From: Hemicentrotus pulcherrimus
Lineage: Eukaryota; Echinodermata; Echinoidea; Camarodonta; Strongylocentrotidae
DNA length: 24,744 bases
Reading direction: 5' to 3'
NCBI GenBank assembly: GCA_003118195.1
Contig: BEXV01000748.1
Span: 88,399-113,142, forward strand
In this document: in pieces, positions 19,000 to 24,744 of the stretch
Layout: every line of letters begins with the position of its first letter
How positions within the stretch are numbered: position 1 is the stretch's first letter
Notes under the pieces: model-generated
The model's input: only the letters and a program-made list of their open reading frames with translations
Told to the model about the DNA's origin: nothing
Database searches by the model: none
Program-made: the position numbers and the translations under genes

Positions 19000-19176
19000 C
19001 GGTAAGAAAACGGTCTGTCCCTGTGCTGCTGGCCTGGGCGGCCATCCCTGCTGCGTTCCGGAGCTCCCCACAGCCATCGGTAACGCGACGTGCTGGATTG
19101 AATGGTTGCCTCCGTGCCCCCTCTGCCCTATGGGGGCCACCACAGTGGTCGTGTGTCTCGAACTTAATGATGAACT
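19000..19176 (-). CDS. HIPK: HIPK exon (first visible), proline/glutamine-rich tail segment
   Basis: This exon encodes 59 residues in phase 0-0. It follows the acceptor CTATCCTCTCCACAG and ends at CCG|GTATGT. The peptide begins SSSLSSRHTTTVVAPIGQ, continues through HVALPMAVG and ends TQQGWPP...GQTVFLP. It is low-complexity, rich in S, T, G and Q and has no catalytic motif. In vertebrate HIPK2 the comparable region after the kinase domain is also Ser/Thr/Gln-rich and contains a QQxW...ILLPP segment, so the WPP...VFLP ending fits. The same ending recurs at the start of the next exon. The open frame in the other phase (M at 19195) reads through the acceptor and is not coding. The exon was chosen because its phase-0 end joins the next exon without a stop and both splice sites are strong. 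Confidence 0.82.
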
Positions 19177-20055
19177 CTGTGGAGAGGATAGACAATAAGA
19201 AATAGCATATAAAACATTTTAATCTTCAAGTTGGCAGTGCATCTTCTAGTTTAATGAGATATCATTACTATGATGTCCAAATTTGAATATTGATGAGCTT
19301 ACAGCAGAATCACGATTAAAGGGAACTTTGTTGCTGTCAATTTGAAGAGAAATATCTAATTTCATAATCTTGCATCTTAAACAAAAGATTGTAGTATTCA
19401 TTATTGAAATAAATACAAACAAAAAAAAAATACCCCAAAAAATAAGAATATGAAAGGTAGATTAGAAAAAATGCACAGAAGCATTGGCACTAAAATCATT
19501 CTCCCATACGTCAATCATTAAGTGTAAAATACAAAGTAAAAATATATTTTAAAAACAAATATTGCTTTATAAAATTCATGAATTGTATATTGATTCCCCT
19601 ATCATTCAAAAGACATGAAAAAGATTTGGCTAAGACGAGGGAAGAAAGAAAACTAACAATAGTCTTGGCAATCATCTATTATTCTTTTATGTCCCACAAA
19701 TCTAAACTAATCTATCGTCAATTCAGAAGGCAGAACTAAACACTATAAGTGAGAGTAAGACAATGAAAACATCTTGGCATTTCTTTAATGTGAAAAATGA
19801 CAGTCCTCCTTCTTATGTATTTTAAGATTATTTTTTTTTTTAAATCAAGTTTTCACAGAAAAATAATAATATAAAGTTTTAATGTGTTTTCATCTGACAT
19901 GTACACACAATGTAATAATCTGGAGGCTTCCTATTTTCAAGTGTATACTTTTTGTTGTCCTCCATTTTTTGTACTAATGTAATATTTCAAATGTACAATC
20001 TGATGTTTTATTTGATGTTCAAGAAAAAAATGATTTTGAATTGAATTGAATTGTA

Positions 20056-20536
20056 GGGGGACAATGAAAAACTTGGCAGTATTATGCTGGTCAAATAGGA
20101 CTACTTTATGATTGTATTTGGATTTCAATAATAATTTGTTGATTTTGTTTCTTATTAATAACATAAACTAATCCATGAAAGAGACCAAAAAGAACATTTG
20201 AAGGAAGAAGGGGAACAACAAAAAATCTTGGCAGTTTTATGCTGGTCAAAGATAACTGCCATTGTATCTGTGTTACAATAATAATAAAATCTTGTTTTTG
20301 TGACTTTTTAATAAAATAAACAAATCCATGAAAGAGACAAAGAAGAACATTTGAAAGAAGAAGGGGAACAACAAAAAATCTTGGCAGTATTATGCTGGTC
20401 AAAGATGACTGCCATTGTATTTGTGTTACAATAATAATATCTTGTTTTTGTGTCTTTTAATAAAATAACCAATTCATTTAAGAGACAAAAGAGAACATTT
20501 ACAGGGAGAATGAGAACAACAAAAATCTTGGCAGTA
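20056..20536. repeat. ~150-bp tandem repeat, three units plus partial
   Basis: The anchor CTTGGCAGT occurs at 20072, 20227, 20380 and 20527, giving periods of 155, 153 and 147 bp. Each unit holds GGGGAACAACAAAAAATCTT before the anchor, TATGCTGGTCAAA.ATAACTG after it, TTACAATAATAAT, and CCATGAAAGAGAC. The middle copies are most alike. Minus-strand frames with a repeated FFVVPLLPSNVL-type peptide come from this array and are not genes. Confidence 0.93.
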
Positions 20537-20636
20537 ATGTGCAAGTTCAAAACTGGTGCCAGTCATTGTTTTGTGAGCGAAGCCTACAGCATACAATTGA
20601 ATTGTCGCAGTGTTCGATAGATTTGCCATGCACGTA

Positions 20637-20654
20637 TGCCTGCCTGCCTGCCTC
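20637..20654. repeat. (TGCC)n short repeat
   Basis: About four TGCC units. Confidence 0.85.
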
Positions 20655-20749
20655 CTTACTTGCCCGTGACTGGCTATTAATAGCATGGGGAAAGGATTTA
20701 GGAAGATGAGTCAGACAGAGTAGGGAAACAAGGGGCAGGGAGACGGAGA

Positions 20750-20774
20750 AAGAGAGAGAGAGAGAGAGAGAGAG
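20750..20774. repeat. (GA)12 microsatellite
   Basis: A pure GA run inside a longer purine-rich stretch (about 20700-21060). Confidence 0.95.
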
Positions 20775-21131
20775 GGGTGGGGAAGAGAGACAGAGACAAA
20801 GGGACAACAAAAAAAAAGGAAGAAAGGGGAAAAGGAAAAAAGGTGGAGAGCAGTAAAAAAAGGAGCGGAAGAAAGAAATAAATGTAGAGATAGAGCAGAA
20901 AATAAGAAATAGAAAATATGTTGAAAAAAAATCTTTAACAAGATACTGAACAGGCAAGAAGAACACACACAATAGAGGGAGAGATAGATGGAGAGAGAAA
21001 CAGACAGACAGAAACAATAGCAAATACATGTAAATAGAAAAGAGAAAGAGAGACAAAATATCTCTGACATAAAAAAGAAGAAAGTATAATTGACCTTCGA
21101 GACAAACAGAGAGAAAAGGACAGAGTGAAAT

Positions 21132-21172
<41 letters not shown>

Positions 21173-21204
21173 AAGAGAGAGAGAGAGGGAGGGAGAGAGA
21201 GAGA

Positions 21205-21237
<33 letters not shown>
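21132..21237. repeat. (GA)n microsatellite with interruptions
   Basis: About 106 bp of GA with occasional AAAG and GGGA interruptions. Confidence 0.97.
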
Positions 21238-24200
21238 TGTGCTAGGTGAAGATGATCCCCTCACTTCCCGAATCTATTTCCTATTGTCTATACGAGAGGG
21301 TCCAAATTAGTATGAGCCACACAGAGAGTGACCTAAACCACTCCTTTCCTTACAATCAATCAAACTTTCACCAACTATACAACCCACTCACTAAAGTTGA
21401 GCACTGACAGGGGTTCAATAGCCAATCATTATCACGTATCAGAATAACCATTTAATTCTAACAATAGCGACATCCCTGCCTTTTCCTTTTTTTAAAATAG
21501 ATTTTTAAATTTTCAAATGTTCAAATTACCCCCTTCCAGAGAACGAAATATGGAGTTCAAACACTAAACTGGAAATGTTAACAAACTGTCAAAACTGAAA
21601 ACGCTCTCTTTTCTATTCATCCACGAGAAGTTCTTTGAAATTGTCTTGAAAGTCTTTATCAACTTGTAAATGTAACTACATTTGTAAATATAAATGTATG
21701 TGTGTTAGTACGGTTTTGGTTCTGGTAAAAGAGTGCTTTTCTTTAAAACTGAGATTCATTCTGTTTCCCCTTACTCCCAAGTGTGTAGACAAGCTTACAG
21801 TATTATCATTTTAGTATTTCCTTTTATTTTTGTTGATAAAATAAGTATTCTATATAACCTAATTTCACTCTTTATGCCTCCACTTCGAGCAGGAAAAAAA
21901 AGGGTTATTCTTGAACTAAAAGCATTTTATTCAATATATTTGAATTTTGGCAGTCAAAAACATTTCAGCTGTGAAATGGTACATATATTTACTATACTAG
22001 TTTACAGTGTAAGATCAATGCCTTGTGTCCACACATATGTATGAAATTTGTAAACACCACATGCAATTTCTGAATACACACACACTGATCATGTTTATAG
22101 TAACTGAAGTCGTTATATTTCATGATGTGACCTTACAAACGAGGATTAAAATTCAACGCAAATAGTCACAGCTGTTGGAGGCTAGGCGTTTGTTATAAGC
22201 CCTCTATGACCTTTGCGAGAAGTAGAAAGGCGTTGAACTGTAACATGAAGACAGATTCAATGCACTTTGCCATGGGAGGAATACATATGGACCTACTTAT
22301 AAGGGATCATACTTTTATTTTAATGTTTTAGAAATTGTAGTAATGATGCGATGACCAATCATTTGCAAATTACAAGTTATTGTGACATCATACTTATTTG
22401 CATGACTAATTATAACAGTGGAGGTTTAAGTAATAATATATGCGACAACAGTAGAACAAAAGTTTGTCATTATCATCAAAGACAAAGACATGTTCAATGG
22501 ATTTCAAATTACTTGATTGGTTTGAGTAAATAACAAATCTCTATCAGACAGTCTATGGTTAACTCGTCTCTTCAATATCCCTTTGAATTACACAAAATAT
22601 TGCAGCAATAGTTTTAAACTTGGCTGTCTAGTAATCTTTGTAGAAAAGATTTGAAGGTAAGGTCCTTAGGGAGAGGTACTGTAACGGATGTTTTATTTAT
22701 GAACAGTTTTCATCCTAGAAATATACACTGCCAAGACAATTGTCCCTAAATACTCTATCCCCCATTTCCTCATCTTAGATATATTTATTCTTATTTTTCT
22801 TAAATCTTGCTAACAACTTGACTCAACAAGTAAAATTGCTTTCCAGACTATTCTGACAAAGTAACTACAAATGAGGCAGTTTGTCGGACTACATGGCAAA
22901 ATATAAGTCATAGTCATAGTCATCAAGTCCCACAAAAATAAGCATCATGTGGGACTACAGAGCAAGATATAGACGTCACTGTGATCTATCGAGAGGAAAG
23001 CCTGCGCTTTCATGATAAATATGGCATGCTCGCTTCCCCATAGAAGATCCGAAAGCCTGCATGTTACTTCCTAAATCAGATATAGGTGGGACTACATAAT
23101 AAATGTTGTCCTGTTATTGTATTGTATTTTTAGCAAGTCTGCCCTCCATATCACTTCATCTCTACTTGATGATGCAGGCGATAGCAACGGTTTCCTGTCT
23201 TTAAGACCACCTTATCATTTTTACCCTAAGAATCTCTTTTCTTGTCAGGAATCTCATTTCTTGTCGCCTCTCTTTCTCCTCCTCTCCTATTATGACTGAC
23301 TACTTTGTTCAACTCAACAAGGATACTAGATGTTCATCTGCCTCTTCTTGTCAAATTTCAACACTCTCTCCCTAAATGGAAAATGGAACATCCGAATTAT
23401 AACACTCTTCACTAAACAATGGGTTATACCAATCAATGATACGGGGTAATAGTAACATAAAGAGGGAGAGGGTAGAAAATGTTGCAATAATTAAATGAGG
23501 ACTTTTACAGAATTAAGAACGTTTTTGTCTTCCAGTTTTATATTCAAAACCTTCATACACATCCTAGAGGCTTGTACCACAAAAAAACAAACAAAACAGA
23601 ACAAGGATATTCCAAAAGAACTAAGAGCAATTTTGTAAACAGAATGATGAGGTTAATCGGTCTGTCTAGCATGAAGTCTCATGTGTAAGCCAGGTGTACG
23701 GCCTCGCTCGAGTCCGAGGTAATGCCATAAATTTCCTGCCTGTGACTAACTTCCCTTTCTGTGTAGTAAACTGCTTCGCTCAATCTTATTTAGATACACA
23801 GCAGCTCTCAAACATCAGGTTTTCTCCTGTTATTTCTCTTCTTTCTATCCTCTTCCAAGTTTTCTTGTTCTTTCCTTCTTCTCTTTCTATTTCAGGATTC
23901 ACTTCTCTTTTCTTCTATTCTCTTAATCCCCGAATGTTTTACACAATTTTTCTACAATATTTCTTTCACATCTTATTCCAATCTTATTTCTACTCCTACT
24001 TCATGTTCTATGTCACCTACTATTTCTTTTTCTTCTATTTTTTTCTTCACTTCCGACACACCTTGCCACTTCTAAATGTGACACATTAACTATTTGATCC
24101 AACTCCTTTCATATATAACACTTTTTGTGCGAATTTTTCTTCCAGAAGCTAAATTACACTTCATTTATTTTCATGTATTCCTTCATCTGTTTGATTGTTG

Positions 24201-24728
24201 TTGTTTTTTCAGTGCTAATATAAACAGGGAAAGCAAATGTATTGTTTTAGAAAGAAGTCTCTTTTTCCTGTCTTCCTAATTTTTTTGAAGACTGAAAAGA
24301 AAATTCATTTTCCAGATAATTTTTATCATTAGAAATAACCTTCTCAATTGCATCAATTCTCAAACAATAGAGAAAGAACGGAAGGGTAACAAAAGCATCT
24401 ACTTAAGGAAAGGGCAAGCACGTCTCACCAGCACGGAGAAAATTGAATAGGAGACTGGGGATCAAGTCTAATCCAGATGCATTTCTACTCCTCGTTATGG
24501 GCAAGGCCATTGGAGTTACATGCATTGATAGTTCCTGCCTAGACTCGGTACAAGGTGATTAGAAGTATCCTGCAATTAAGAGTGTCTGGCACCGGGCGTC
24601 ATGTGGCCCATTCGTGAGAAAACTCATGTGAAGATTGACTGTAACGAAGCTATCATGAGGGTAAAGTAGGGGCGTAACGTTGGGCTAGTGATTGATGGGG
24701 GCACTGATATCATTGGAAAGGGAGAAAA

Positions 24729-24744
24729 GGGGGGGGGGGGGGGG
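24729..24744. other. terminal poly-G run at the contig edge
   Basis: Sixteen G close the window, probably the point where sequencing failed. Confidence 0.85.

Larger units (their letters stand above)
13779..19176 (-). other. HIPK: HIPK gene, 3' half (six coding exons, five introns)
   Basis: This is the gene-level view. Exons at 19176-19000, 18317-18190, 17570-17438, 16851-16679, 15669-15316 and 15054-13779 join in one open frame of 746 residues plus TGA. Every intron is GT-AG and phases agree at each junction (0, 2, 0, 2, 2). Introns are 682, 619, 586, 1009 and 261 bp. HIPKs are nuclear Ser/Thr kinases of the DYRK family that bind homeodomain factors, p53 and co-repressors and are controlled by SUMO. 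The window covers only the long regulatory tail; the kinase domain is not here. The tail is about as long as, or somewhat longer than, the post-kinase tail of vertebrate HIPK2. Family identity rests on several short conserved blocks in the right order. I assign HIPK rather than HIPK1, 2 or 3, because an invertebrate copy would probably predate that split. Confidence 0.92.
19177..24744 (-). other. part of the upstream HIPK intron, no exon recognised
   Basis: The acceptor CTCTCCACAG at 19177 shows that an intron lies immediately upstream in the HIPK sense. I searched by eye for kinase-domain or other exon signatures and saw none up to the right edge. The stretch is AT-rich and holds the tandem and GA repeats listed below, a T-rich part at 23800-24280, an (AGTCAT)3 tract near 22907-22924, and a 9-bp hairpin AGTCCCACA/TGTGGGACT (22926-22957). 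Confidence 0.6.

Noticed and set aside
20106..20550. Minus-strand frames with repeated FFVVPLLPSNVL-like peptide
   Set aside because: The peptide repeat comes from the ~153-bp tandem DNA repeat; frames are broken between units.
20547..21264. Several Ser/Leu/Phe-rich minus-strand frames that look like membrane proteins
   Set aside because: They are translations of GA and purine-rich repeats, not real hydrophobic domains.
23685..23722. Possible tRNA B box (CGCTCGAGTCC)
   Set aside because: No acceptable A box at the right distance and no cloverleaf could be drawn.
24541..24572. Possible small HIPK exon on the minus strand after TTGCAG near 24577
   Set aside because: The open reading stops quickly, no good donor follows, and the peptide matches nothing I know in HIPK.

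Overview
This is eukaryotic, animal genomic DNA with no bacterial-style gene content. It carries the 3' half of one gene on the minus strand, read from about 19.2 kb down to about 13.8 kb. I identify it as a homeodomain-interacting protein kinase (HIPK, a nuclear kinase of the DYRK family). Six exons join in a continuous frame through GT-AG introns and encode the last 746 residues plus the stop codon. Landmarks shared with vertebrate HIPK2 appear in the right order: a VFL(S)P..WQQ segment, an H.(F/N)P(I/M) segment, SPQ.(I/S)KR(I/V)K.NTPP, IVIPDSPSPT followed by the SUMO-interacting motif VITISSDSEDE, NVVSCVTIPDSP, and a terminal YPLSP block. The kinase domain and 5' exons lie beyond the right edge. 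The organism is most likely a marine invertebrate deuterostome such as a sea urchin or another echinoderm. This is an inference from the single HIPK-like gene, low GC, short introns and dense simple repeats; the sequence does not prove it.

Layout: 1-5,050 is non-coding DNA with (TC)n, (CAA)n and GA-rich repeats and two fold-back elements. About 5,055-13,778 lies downstream of the HIPK stop codon. It is visibly A>T and C>G on the plus strand, so U- and G-rich in the HIPK sense. This bias fades close to an AATAAA signal at 5,075-5,080, so I propose a very long 3' UTR (about 8.7 kb), with nearer poly(A) signals also available. 13,779-19,176 holds the coding exons and five introns. 19,177-24,744 is a repeat-rich stretch of the next upstream intron with no recognisable exon.

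Beyond the gene, the most interesting structure is a dispersed family of about 57-99 bp palindromic fold-back elements (typically about 75 bp) with ends GTCTG...CAGAC and core CGCCAGAAGGGCGTT. I see at least six copies, three of them nearly head-to-tail at 7,186-7,455; one has a perfect 24-bp stem. A second notable signal is a set of two decayed tandem copies of the third visible HIPK exon in the intron just upstream of it, with one palindromic element lying between them. Other features are a tRNA-derived SINE, a 21/22-bp minisatellite starting about 20 nt after a splice donor, a ~153-bp tandem repeat, and three tandem 24-25-bp units built on kappaB-like palindromes downstream of the stop codon. 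I found no previously undescribed multi-gene system; this is one recognisable gene in a repeat-rich non-coding setting.
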